A stretch of 52,601 bases of DNA from a virus: positions 1 through 52,601 of the IMG/VR virus record IMGVR_UViG_3300045131_001121; one strand, 5' to 3'. The stretch's first letter is position 1. Every line of letters starts with the position of its first letter. Made by a program: the position numbers and the translations under genes. Positions 33,201 through 41,900 of the stretch are shown here, piece after piece. The notes below the pieces were generated by a model that did not search any database, was not told where the DNA came from, and saw nothing but the letters and a program-made list of their open reading frames with translations.

Positions 33201-36200
33201 CCACGAGCTACCAAATAGTTTGAAAACCAAAGTCTACCATTTTGCTCCGTTTGATTAAAGTTGTTTGTTCCTGCAAAATCGCCATAGTATCCAGTATTAT
33301 CATTATCTCTAAATAATGGTGCTCTGAAATCAGCTGATGCAAATGCAATACCACTTTCATCTACGGAGAATAATTCGTTTGATGATTTTATTGCGTTATT
33401 ACCAACTATGAATTTTTGTGCGGTTTCGTTATTGTTTGAATCTATACTTACACGAACTGCACCAGCTCCTGCTAAATATAATACGTTACCAGATGAATTA
33501 CTTTGATGAAGAATTACATCATATGTATTATCTCTGTATAAACCAGCGTTTACATCGGATAAATAAAATGCTCCACCATTTCCACCAGAGTTTGCAATTA
33601 CTTGGTTAAATACCACATTATCACTTGTACGAACATACTGATTCATATTGTAAGCGTAAATTTGGTCAACACTATTTAATAGTTGTCTCCAATCACTCCA
33701 TGTTGATGCACCAGTTCCAATTCGTGTCCATAATCTATGATTTGCCGTATATGCAATTTGTATTGGAGCTCCTCCACTTAAATCGGTACTACCACCATAA
33801 CTTCTCCAAAACATTTGTCCGTTGTACGAACCACCATCACTTAATCCGTTTGTACTATTTGTCTTAAAATCAAAATAAACTCCAGCATTTTTACTTGATG
33901 GTGTATCATTTGTATTACGAGTATCGTTTGAATCAACAGCTTCAGCTCTATCAGCAGTACCGGTTAAGTTTGAAGTTACGTTTGCAAAAGTTACTGAATC
34001 GGTTGTTCTAAGATTTTGATTCATTAGGTGAACTTCCGTAGCTCCTTGTCCGGTATCAACCGTAGAGAATGTAACCGCATCCGTAGTTCTTACGTTTTGG
34101 TTCATTAAGTGAACTTCAGTTACTCCTTGTCCCGTATCCACAGTTGCAAATGTAACAGCATCAGTTGTACGAACATTCTGATTCATCGCATATAATTCAT
34201 TTGCACCTTGTCCAGTATCAACCGTAGAGAATGTTACCGCATCAGTTGTACGAACATTCTGATTCATTGAGTACAATTCGTTATTTCCCTGTCCCGTATT
34301 TACAGTTGCAAATGTTGGAGAATCCGTTGTACGAACATTTTGGTCCATTGCGTACAATTCATTTGCACCTTGTCCCGTATTTACAGTTGCGAATGTTGGA
34401 GAATCGACTGTTCTAACGTTTTGGTCCATTAAATAAAGTTCAGTAGCACCTAGTCCGGTATTAAGTGTACCACTAAGAACTACATTACCTGCTACATAAA
34501 GACCATCTTCTGCATACCATCTATCATTTGCTTCTTCCCAATAAAATGCTTTTGTTGCTGCATTACCTCTCTTAACTTCTATACCAGCATTTTCAGTTGG
34601 TGTAGTTGATGCTCCAATATCTGCGTTAAGTGTAATAAGATTATCACCTACGTTAAGAGTTGTTGTATTAATATATGTTGTAGTACCACTTACAGTAAGG
34701 TCACCACTAATTGTAGCGTTACCAGTTACCGTTAATGTAGTACCATCAAATTTTAAATTTGCTTCAACGGTTGCGTTTGGTGCAGTTCCGTTTAATGTGA
34801 TTACACCATTATCAGTTGTACCGGTTAATGATAATAATCCAGAAGTACCTGATGAACCAGATGTTCCTGAAGTTCCTGATGTACCACTACTACCGGAAGT
34901 TCCTGAAGTACCAGATGTTCCTGATGTTCCTCTACTACCAGAAGTACCTGAAGTACCAGAAGTACCTGAAGTACCAGATGTACCAGATGAACCACTTACT
35001 CCGGATGTTCCCGAAGTTCCCGATGTTCCAGAAGTTCCACTACTACCAGAAGTACCTGAAGTACCAGATGTACCAGATGAACCACTTACTCCGGATGTTC
35101 CCGAAGTTCCCGATGTTCCGGAAGAACCACTTGCTCCAGAAGTTCCTGATGTTCCGGATGTTCCTGAAGTACCAGAAGTTCCCGAAGAACCACTCGCACC
35201 TGAAGTACCAGAAGTTCCTGATGTGCCACTAGTTCCTGAACTACCAGCCGAACCACTTATACCAGAAGTTCCTGATGTACCTGAAATTCCGCTTGTTCCT
35301 GAACTTCCATTTATACCAGATGTACCAGAGCTTCCATTTATACCAGATGTACCAGAACTTCCATTTATACCAGATGTACCAGAAGTACCAGAAGTTCCCG
35401 ATGAACCTTGCACTCCACTTATTCCTGAAGTTCCGCTTGTTCCTGAAGTTCCCGATGTACCAGATGTACCAGATGTACCCGAAGTTCCGGATGTACCATT
35501 TGAGCCGGATGAACCTTGTGCACCACTTGTTCCAGATGTTCCTGAAGTACCGGAAGTTGCAGATGTACCAGAAGTTCCTGATGTACCAGAAGTTCCTGAA
35601 GTTCCGGATGAACCACTTCCTCCGCCGGCTCCACTTACACCAGAAGTACCAGATGTACCAGAAGTACCAGATGTACCATTAATACCTGATGTACCAGAAG
35701 TTCCCGATGAACCTCCACTACCCGCAGTACCAGTACCTCCACCAGCTCCTGTTAGACCACTAGTACCGGATGTGCCTGAAGTTCCACTGGTTCCCGAAGT
35801 TCCCGATGAACCTCCACTTCCACCGGTACCACTAATTCCTGAACTTCCTGCAGTTCCGGTTGAACCAGATGTTCCCGATGTACCAGAACTTCCTTGTGAA
35901 CCAGATGTACCCGAAGTACCACTACTTCCATCTGAACCTGAAGTTCCACTTGTTCCGGAAGTTCCCGATGTACCAGAAGTTCCTTCCGAACCAGTACTTC
36001 CGGATGTTCCGGATGTACCAGATGTTCCCGAAGTTCCTCCTGAACCAGATGTCCCATCAGTTCCACTTGTTCCCGAAGTTCCAGAAGTTCCAGAAGTTCC
36101 TCCACTACCAGATGTTCCTGAAGTTCCTGAAGTTCCGGATGTGCCACTAGTTCCTGATGTACCAGATGTACCACTAGTTCCACTACTTCCTCCACTACCA

Positions 36201-36913
36201 GATGTTCCTGAAGTTCCTGAAGTACCCGATGTACCAGAAGTACCTGATGTACCAGAAGTTCCTTCCGAACCAGTTGTACCAGATGTTCCGGATGTTCCTG
36301 ATGTACCAGAAGTTGCTGCTGCTGTTTTTATACCAATTTTACCTGTTGAAGAATTATAAACCAATACCTCATCAGTTGTTATATCCGATTTTAGTGAACC
36401 AATTCCAAATGATAATGAACCTGTGATGCCAACACTTCCAGTAAATTCTTGCTTATCGTTTTGTGCATCACCAAATTTATTACTTCCACTTGCGTAGATT
36501 ATTGATGATGATATATAAATTACTTTTAATTCAGTTGCGTTTATTGTACCTGCTACTGTTAAATCAGTATTAACTACTAACCCTTTATTTGGAGAAATTA
36601 TTGCGGTTGCCGAACCTGATTTTAATCTATCTAAATCACCAATTGCCGCTGCATTAATGTTAAACAAACCGCCGCCATCACCAATAAAAAATGAAGAAGT
36701 AATTGAACCACTAATTTTTACATTAGAATTTATTTGAATCGAATTTGTTGGTGACCCAATTAAAGATGTTTGTATTCCAGAAGCGGAAAAATTTGCACCC
36801 ACATCTATTGAATGAGATGAAAAATTAGCTACACTACTTCCACTTACAAATAAAGAAATTTTATCTTTAGTTTGTTGATTTAAACCGTTTGGGTTACCAC
36901 CTAAATATTCCAT
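30224..36913 (-). CDS. Giant tail fibre with collagen-like repeats and S74 intramolecular chaperone
   Basis: The protein has 2229 aa. Residues 1-200 are a fibre head with SGSxTAxISPNKG-type repeats. Residues about 201-693 are a collagen-like GTS/GSS region. At about 818-977 are six units of QNVRTTDAVTFATVDTGQG type. A knob-like region (YTANHRLWTRIGTGASTWSD) follows. At about 1195-2075 are eight FYD-x2-NTGYY-x-DP-type repeats, probably beta-helical. At about 2098-2229 is a peptidase S74 chaperone (YYSDERLKTKVGNIENALEK, then LGLSAQEVQKVLPEIV). S74 domains help trimerise fibres and then cut themselves off. It should bind a host surface receptor. It follows two small genes by 12 nt, in one operon. 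Its plus-strand shadow frame rich in Pro-Glu-Val is not a gene. Confidence 0.9.
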   Translation of the reverse strand: MEYLGGNPNGLNQQTKDKISLFVSGSSVANFSSHSIDVGANFSASGIQTSLIGSPTNSIQINSNVKISGSITSSFFIGDGGGLFNINAAAIGDLDRLKSGSATAIISPNKGLVVNTDLTVAGTINATELKVIYISSSIIYASGSNKFGDAQNDKQEFTGSVGITGSLSFGIGSLKSDITTDEVLVYNSSTGKIGIKTAAATSGTSGTSGTSGTTGSEGTSGTSGTSGTSGTSGTSGTSGSGGSSGTSGTSGTSGTSGTSGTSGTSGTSGSGGTSGTSGTSGTSGTDGTSGSGGTSGTSGTSGTSGSTGSEGTSGTSGTSGTSGTSGSDGSSGTSGTSGSQGSSGTSGTSGSTGTAGSSGISGTGGSGGSSGTSGTSGTSGTSGTSGLTGAGGGTGTAGSGGSSGTSGTSGINGTSGTSGTSGTSGVSGAGGGSGSSGTSGTSGTSGTSGTSATSGTSGTSGTSGAQGSSGSNGTSGTSGTSGTSGTSGTSGTSGTSGISGVQGSSGTSGTSGTSGINGSSGTSGINGSSGTSGINGSSGTSGISGTSGTSGISGSAGSSGTSGTSGTSGTSGASGSSGTSGTSGTSGTSGTSGASGSSGTSGTSGTSGVSGSSGTSGTSGTSGSSGTSGTSGTSGTSGVSGSSGTSGTSGTSGTSGTSGSRGTSGTSGTSGTSGSSGTSGTSGTSGSSGTSGLLSLTGTTDNGVITLNGTAPNATVEANLKFDGTTLTVTGNATISGDLTVSGTTTYINTTTLNVGDNLITLNADIGASTTPTENAGIEVKRGNAATKAFYWEEANDRWYAEDGLYVAGNVVLSGTLNTGLGATELYLMDQNVRTVDSPTFATVNTGQGANELYAMDQNVRTTDSPTFATVNTGQGNNELYSMNQNVRTTDAVTFSTVDTGQGANELYAMNQNVRTTDAVTFATVDTGQGVTEVHLMNQNVRTTDAVTFSTVDTGQGATEVHLMNQNLRTTDSVTFANVTSNLTGTADRAEAVDSNDTRNTNDTPSSKNAGVYFDFKTNSTNGLSDGGSYNGQMFWRSYGGSTDLSGGAPIQIAYTANHRLWTRIGTGASTWSDWRQLLNSVDQIYAYNMNQYVRTSDNVVFNQVIANSGGNGGAFYLSDVNAGLYRDNTYDVILHQSNSSGNVLYLAGAGAVRVSIDSNNNETAQKFIVGNNAIKSSNELFSVDESGIAFASADFRAPLFRDNDNTGYYGDFAGTNNFNQTEQNGRLWFSNYLVARGDGGIMGSYNSTGTAEKVIWTIGESWPIGNMYGLGYSYGSGYGHHLVLKNNGSTYHRISFASEGAYFTGDITNSSNLYSYRFYDRDNTAYYSDPAGTSNQNVITSNTHNVNYGNSFVAQGYNNAGGFAMNNASTYWGLMWNYSANDWRLGYGGTTSQVGWNLRWDNGSTAWAQSFQANIMYDAQNTGYYIDPASFTELYGGLRMSGGHGDSTMRLRLLASNNGAGQGVVHLQSWCSEPGNTWSWAGFGYNVDNTYHDGSGPYYFSRPNTSFGQAYMRFSTDGSWYFYNTNTSGTRVTNMELYPNNTVYFNNYASGGNSLRAPIFYDSNNTGYYCDPNGTARLSYVVANGGIRIDGNENLYLDNNYGQSVVGVYTSTRYQGVFAMGNAYKLSIDGAATNNHYGIAWSHPNAGGQASYLNDHGMLIQNYGTTFAAISSRIWARSSMMSPIYYDHDTGYYGDFNSETNWQGLTTRGKAQIGLTAKTNWKRPDITGDSNYWVGTMGWGTRDFNEVMTWGSGFIDTWSNPSNQPSGTSHWVGVQTSHYTNAYNSMYGWQLVGGPISNLRFRNSWPGASGWCTVAMHDRNDGSGGGLYAGVFYDANDTGYYLDPHNTDNQGLRIRGGTLHGPNWSWGKYLRVGTNGRIDGNASVVTTNGNLHLDCENGYETYINHYSGNRTYTYEQRTTFIYDYNNTGYYWDGNGTSRMNEILLDQGYNYGWWRNYGCTGLYNQSYGRGIWAAECGGNPYGNYTTYDGGRNGWQGWGIGSRYTFMSTMGDNCGVHDSARGWIWYMSGAVLYLYYASSERMSMQPYGVYVNNDIRSPIFYDHNTGYYGDFNSTSRFNYIINNNIYCYDWIFAQGNIIAYYSDERLKTKVGNIENALEKVSQLSGFYYVNNELAHSVGYTDTKVQLGLSAQEVQKVLPEIVHLAPFDMDIDADTKEIKGSKSGENYLTIDYDKLVPLLVEAIKEQQTIIDKQRDDITEIKEMLKILIGNK
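33985..34460 (-). repeat. Six tandem 25-aa fibre repeats
   Basis: About 75-nt units encode NVRTTDxVTFATVxTGQGxxEL with small changes. They are spaced regularly between the knob-like region and the strand-rich region after the collagen-like part of the fibre gene. Such units are common in phage fibre shafts. Confidence 0.8.
34836..36312 (-). repeat. Collagen-like Gly-Thr-Ser repeat region of the 2229-aa fibre
   Basis: About 490 residues are almost only Gly-X-Y triplets (GTS, GSS, with some GIN, GAG and GSA). Synonymous codons are mixed, so the DNA repeat is less regular than the protein repeat. It probably forms a collagen-like triple helix. Read assembly across it may be unreliable. Confidence 0.9.
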
Positions 36914-36925
36914 TAATTACAACTT

Positions 36926-37258
36926 TTATGTTATTTCCAATACCGAAACAATTACATCTGCTGAATTGGCTAACGATGATGTTACTGATAGAAAATCTCC
37001 ACTTTCCAAAACTAACTTTTGCTCACCTCCAACCAATACATTAGTACTACCGGGTATAATTAAAGAATCTTTTACAACGTAAACACATTTATTAGCCGAT
37101 GTATCTCTAACCATCACACTAACTGATATATTATTTGTGCTTACATTTGCTACACCAACCCCAATTACAGTTGTTGAAGTTGCTGCAGGTGTTTCATATA
37201 TTTTCACACCTACTGTTCCAATTGAACCCGCTATACTATTTTTAAATGCGTTTGCCAT
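36926..37258 (-). CDS. Small virion-like beta-rich protein, 110 aa
   Basis: The protein begins MANAFKNSIAGSIGTVGVKI and is rich in Val, Ser, Thr and short strands (VSVMVRDTSANKCVYVVKDS; QKLVLESGDFLSVTSSL). It has no signal peptide or membrane segment and resembles small beta-sandwich accessory proteins encoded beside fibre genes. It lies 13 nt after the 88-aa gene and 12 nt before the fibre gene, in one operon. A structural or fibre-attachment role is a guess from location. Confidence 0.68.
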   Translation of the reverse strand: MANAFKNSIAGSIGTVGVKIYETPAATSTTVIGVGVANVSTNNISVSVMVRDTSANKCVYVVKDSLIIPGSTNVLVGGEQKLVLESGDFLSVTSSLANSADVIVSVLEIT

Positions 37259-37271
37259 TTCTTTTTATTTT

Positions 37272-37538
37272 TTATCCTAATGCTATTGCAAATGCAATAG
37301 ATGAATCTAATACATCAACTCCGTCTACTAAATATCCACCATCCGTTAAATTCATTGAACCAGTCATTGTTATAGAACCACTTACTGCTAAACTATTACC
37401 TACAATAAGGTTAGTAAATGTTGCTTGTTGAACATCGATAGTTCCTTTAAAAGAACCGGTAAATGAACCACTTAAATTTGCGTAAGCAGATAATGCCTGT
37501 GTAATTGAACCCGAAAATATTGGACTATGTATAATCAT
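37272..37538 (-). CDS. Short fibre-like protein, 88 aa
   Basis: The protein contains SGSFTGSFKGTIDV and VSGSITMTGSMNLTDGG, the same kind of Ser-Gly strand repeats seen in the heads of the two giant fibres, so it looks like a related small fibre piece. It lacks the collagen-like part and any chaperone. It begins an operon under a doubled late-type motif and is followed by the 110-aa gene. It may be an adaptor or a remnant of a fibre gene duplication. Confidence 0.68.
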   Translation of the reverse strand: MIIHSPIFSGSITQALSAYANLSGSFTGSFKGTIDVQQATFTNLIVGNSLAVSGSITMTGSMNLTDGGYLVDGVDVLDSSIAFAIALG

Positions 37539-37565
37539 CTATATCTATATGCTTTTTGTTATAGG

Positions 37566-37580
37566 TATAAATATAAATAT
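37566..37580 (-). promoter_or_regulatory. Doubled late-type promoter motif
   Basis: The minus strand reads ATATTTATATTTATA, two overlapping copies of the late-type motif, 27 nt before the 88-aa gene. It would drive that gene, the 110-aa gene and the S74-ended fibre. Confidence 0.6.
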
Positions 37581-37587
37581 TTTCCTT

Positions 37588-38031
37588 TTAAGGTTTAGTA
37601 GGCCATACTATATTAAATGGACTAGTTTGTGAAGTAATATTTCGCAATGATTGTCTATATTCTGTCCACTCTGTTTTTGTTTCAGTTGGGATATCGGATA
37701 ACTGAGTCCAATCACAATCAGATAATAACTGATTTCTAATTTCTCTTATTTCAAACCATTTATTTTCAATTCTCTCATTTTGTTCGGAAATTGATGCATC
37801 AGTTTGTACCCAATTTTGATAATAAGCACTATCCACTAGTGTTGGTGTCCCTTCGGTAATATTTTTTGTGTAATCATTTGGTTTTGGAGTTTGCACAACT
37901 TCGTATAAATCAAATTGCGTCATAGTTTCTTCTCCAATTTCATTTGGAAATGTAATATTTCTGTGTGCAGCTTTTAAATCCTTAATTGTATAAGGATAAC
38001 TGATTTCATTATTTATAATTCGTAAATACAT
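37588..38031 (-). CDS. Tail fibre assembly / phage tail assembly chaperone-type protein
   Basis: The 147-aa protein ends with a segment typical of Phage_tail_APC-type proteins: EIREIRNQLLSDCDWTQLSD, then WTEYRQSLRNIT, then FNIVWPTKP. The pattern RNxLLxxCDWTQLxD...W..YRQxLRxI...WP is well conserved among proteins encoded next to tail fibres. The N-terminal part (MYLRIINNEISYPYTIKDLK) matches the usual short head. It probably helps fold or attach a neighbouring fibre. It lies 1 nt after the BspA-like gene and is the last gene before the next late-type motif. Confidence 0.78.
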   Translation of the reverse strand: MYLRIINNEISYPYTIKDLKAAHRNITFPNEIGEETMTQFDLYEVVQTPKPNDYTKNITEGTPTLVDSAYYQNWVQTDASISEQNERIENKWFEIREIRNQLLSDCDWTQLSDIPTETKTEWTEYRQSLRNITSQTSPFNIVWPTKP

Positions 38032-38032
38032 A

Positions 38033-38935
38033 TTAAGTAAATGTTGGTGGTATTGATGCGAAGTTTGTTAAACCGGTGCAGTTTCTAAATGCATCAGTTC
38101 CAGCAGGTGTTGGTACTCTATTCCATAATTCAGGAGCAGTACCTACTAAAGCATTTGAAGTCGAACTCATATTATAAACTTGTGAGAATGTTGTTACCGC
38201 TGTATTAAATGTAAATTGTAATACATTTGTTAATGCTCTACAATTTCTAAATGTACCAGAGAAACTTGTTACATTGATATTTAGGTCAAATATAGTTGAT
38301 GGTACGGAAGTTAAACTCGCACAAGCAAAGAAACAAGATGCAAAAGATGATACATTTACTGCAATATCAAATAATCCAGTTGGTACAGTTGTTATCGTAT
38401 TAATTGTTGCAAATGCACTGGCAAATGATGTTACATTAGGTGAAAAATCAAATATATCTGCCGGTATGGATGTTATAGATGTACCATTCATAAAATTTGA
38501 AAAACTTAATATTTCATTTAATCCATCATACCCACCAACTGCACTTAATGATGCACTACTTGGTATAGAGGTTATATTTATACACCCATAAAAATTCAAT
38601 GTCCTCAATCCTACTGTACCAAATTGTATAATACTTGTTATTAAACTTCTTATTCCTACATTATTATTAACTTGAAATCCTGGCATAAATCCACTAATAG
38701 TAACTGTATAAGTTCCAGCTGAAACATATGTATGTATTCTATCTACTGAAGATGATGATGTTATCAAAGGCGATGCACTACTATCTCCCCAATTTATAGT
38801 CAATTGTGGTGTAAGTCCACCATAATCGGTAATTGGACATGTAAATACAGTATTACCCGATGTGGTTGTAATTTGAAACACAAACGGAAATGCTTGTGTT
38901 GAATCTGATTCTGCTAGTCTTCTTGCTATTCCCAT
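38033..38935 (-). CDS. PKD-like plus BspA-type leucine-rich-repeat adhesin
   Basis: This 300-aa protein has an N-terminal PKD-like beta domain (LTINWGDSSASPLI, then HTYVSAGTYTVTISGF). BspA/DUF285-like repeats follow, of the type SIPADIFDFSPNVTSFASAF, with DxxxNVTSF-hydrophobic-F and CxALTxVP patterns repeated about five times. No signal peptide is present. Such proteins are surface adhesins in bacteria and are increasingly seen in phage tails. It lies directly after the 3500-aa fibre gene (4-nt gap) and before a fibre chaperone gene, so it probably sits at a fibre tip or baseplate and binds host surface ligands. Confidence 0.78.
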   Translation of the reverse strand: MGIARRLAESDSTQAFPFVFQITTTSGNTVFTCPITDYGGLTPQLTINWGDSSASPLITSSSSVDRIHTYVSAGTYTVTISGFMPGFQVNNNVGIRSLITSIIQFGTVGLRTLNFYGCINITSIPSSASLSAVGGYDGLNEILSFSNFMNGTSITSIPADIFDFSPNVTSFASAFATINTITTVPTGLFDIAVNVSSFASCFFACASLTSVPSTIFDLNINVTSFSGTFRNCRALTNVLQFTFNTAVTTFSQVYNMSSTSNALVGTAPELWNRVPTPAGTDAFRNCTGLTNFASIPPTFT

Positions 38936-38939
38936 AATA

Positions 38940-41900
38940 TTAACTTAAATTTTTAGCTATTGTAAACCCATACCAACTCGTTCCACCGTCAAATGTATAA
39001 AATACTAATACATCTTCACCAGATGATGTCAATACGGGCTGAATACCACCTGCCCAATTAACCGTTGCCGGCCATGTAATTACAAATGCCCCAGCGTTTA
39101 CAGTTAGTAATGTAAATCCAAATGCTTTACCAACAGGTACGTTGATAAATGTTACTGTAGCTGTTCCATTAAATTGTCTTCTAAAATTATTTGCAGTTGA
39201 ACAATCTATTGGAGTACTAGCACCAGTTCCTAAATTATTATAAATTTCTCTATACGCAGTTGCTTCTAAATATGTACTAGCATCCAATCCACCGGTCAAT
39301 GTAATATCACCTGTTTGGGTTGTATTACCAACTATTGTTAACGTAGAACCATCATATGTTAAATTACTTTCAATATTAGCTTGAACAGGAGAATCCTGAT
39401 ATGTAAGTAATCCATTATTTGTTGAACCATTCAATGCAAATCCATTTGTACCAGATGTTCCGGATGTTACACCAGTTGCCGATGTACCACCACTTCCAGA
39501 AGTTCCGGATGTACCACTTACACCAGATGTACCAGATGAAAAGCCCGGAGCGTTTGTACCGGATGTACCACTTGTTCCAGTTTGTCCAGATGTTCCAGAA
39601 GTTCCTGATGAGAATCCCGGTGCGTTTGTTCCAGAAGTTCCAGCACTTCCATCAGTACCACTTATTCCTGAAGTACCAGATGTGCCAGAACTAAATCCTG
39701 GTGCGTTAGTACCGGATGTACCACTTGTTCCACCAGAGCCACCACTACCTTCTGAACCATTAATTCCACTTGTTCCACTACTTCCAAACATTGTACCATT
39801 TACTCCAGATGTACCAGAAACTCCAGAAGTTCCTGAAGTTCCATTACTTGCAGAAGAACCAGATGTTCCATCACTTCCCGAAGTACCGGATGTACCACTA
39901 CTTCCAAAGAATGTTCCATTTACTCCAGATGAACCAGAAATTCCTGAAGTTCCTGAACTTCCACTAGTTCCTGATATACCAGATGTACCACTTGTACCAT
40001 CACTACCGGATGTACCAGAACTTCCGAAGAATGTACCATTTACTCCAGATGTACCAGAAATTCCTGATGTACCCGATGTACCAGATGTACCCGAAGTTCC
40101 TGAAGTTCCTGATGTACCAGAAGTTCCACTGCTGCCAAATAAAGTTCCATCTAATCCAGATGTACCAGAAATCCCTGAAGTACCCGATGTACCTGATGTA
40201 CCCGAAGTTCCACTAGTACCATCTGAACCAGATATACCTGATGTACCACTACTTCCAAAGAATGTTCCATCTAAACCAGATGTACCAGATATTCCTGAAG
40301 TTCCACTTGTACCAGATGTACCCGAAGTACCATCACTACCAGAAGTTCCCGAAGTTCCACTACTTCCAAATAAAGTTCCATCCAATCCAGATGTTCCGGA
40401 AATTCCTGAAGTTCCAGATGTTCCAGAAGTACCATCACTACCAGAAGTTCCTGATGTACCACTTTCACCACTCGTACCACTACTTCCAAAGAACGTACCA
40501 TTAACACCAGATGTACCACTTGTTCCATCAGTTCCTGATATTCCAGATGTACCAGATACACCACTCGTGCCATCTGAACCAGATGTGCCAGAAGTACCAC
40601 TGCTTCCAAAGAATGTTCCATTCAGTCCTGATGTACCAGATGTTCCATCCGTTCCGGATACACCAGATGTTCCTGAAGTTCCATTTATACCAGAAGTGCC
40701 TGATGTTCCGTCTATACCCGAAGTTCCACTACTTCCAAAGAAAGTTCCATTTACTCCGGATGTACCATCACTACCAGAGGTGCCACTTGTTCCCGAAGTT
40801 CCACTACTACCAGAAGTTCCGGATGAACCATCTATACCAGAAGTTCCACTACTTCCAAAGAAAGTTCCATTTACTCCGGATGTTCCCGAAGTTCCCGAAG
40901 TTCCAGAAGTTCCAGATGTTCCAGAAGTACCATCACTACCGGATGTTCCCGATGTACCCGAAGTTCCATCTATACCAGAAGTGCCTGATGTTCCAGAAGT
41001 TCCGTTAGTACCACTTGAACCAGACGTTCCCGATGTACCATCACTTCCCGAAGTTCCAGAAGTTCCGCTTGTACCATTAATTCCAGATGTTCCACTCGTG
41101 CCACTTGTACCTTCACTACCATTAGTACCACTCGTGCCCGATGTACCAGAAGTTCCATCACTACCGGAAGTTCCTGATGTACCATTTATACCAGAAGTTC
41201 CAGAAGTACCGGATGTACCATCAGTTCCAATTCCGCTTGTACCAGAAGTTCCTGATGTGCCGCTTGTGCCATCACTACCACTCGTACCGCTTGTACCAGA
41301 AGTTCCCGATGTTCCACTTGTACCCTCACTGCCATTGGTGCCAGATGTACCAGATGTTCCGGATGTACCATCAGAACCAGATGTTCCAGAAGTTGCTGAT
41401 GTTCCCGAAGTTCCAGAAGTTCCCGATGTACCGGATGTGCCTGAAGTTCCAGAAGTTCCTGAAGTACCCGAAGTACCATCTATTCCACTCGTTCCAGAAC
41501 TACCAGAAGTTCCGCTTGTTCCTGAAGTACCCGAAGTTCCAGAAGTTCCTGAAGAACCTTCACTTCCCGAAGTACCCGAAGTTCCAGATGTTCCAGAAGT
41601 ACCCGAAGTACCATCAGAACCAGTACTTCCGGATGTTCCTGAAGTTCCAGATGTTCCAGAAGTTCCTGATGTACCTGATGTTCCACTTATACCATCACTA
41701 CCAGAAGTTCCAGAAGTTCCTGATGTACCATCTATGCCAGATGTACCGGACGTTCCTGATGTACCAGATGTACCAGCTGTGCCAGAAGTTCCTGATGAAC
41801 CAGTTCCACCACTCGTACCGGATGTTCCCGAAGTTCCACTAGTTCCTGAAGACCCACCGGTACCCGTACTACCAGAAGTTCCACTACTTCCTGCAGTACC

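Noticed and set aside
34797-36359. A 520-aa plus-strand open frame of the same Pro-Glu-Val type
   Set aside because: It has the same origin, antisense of the collagen-like region of the second fibre.
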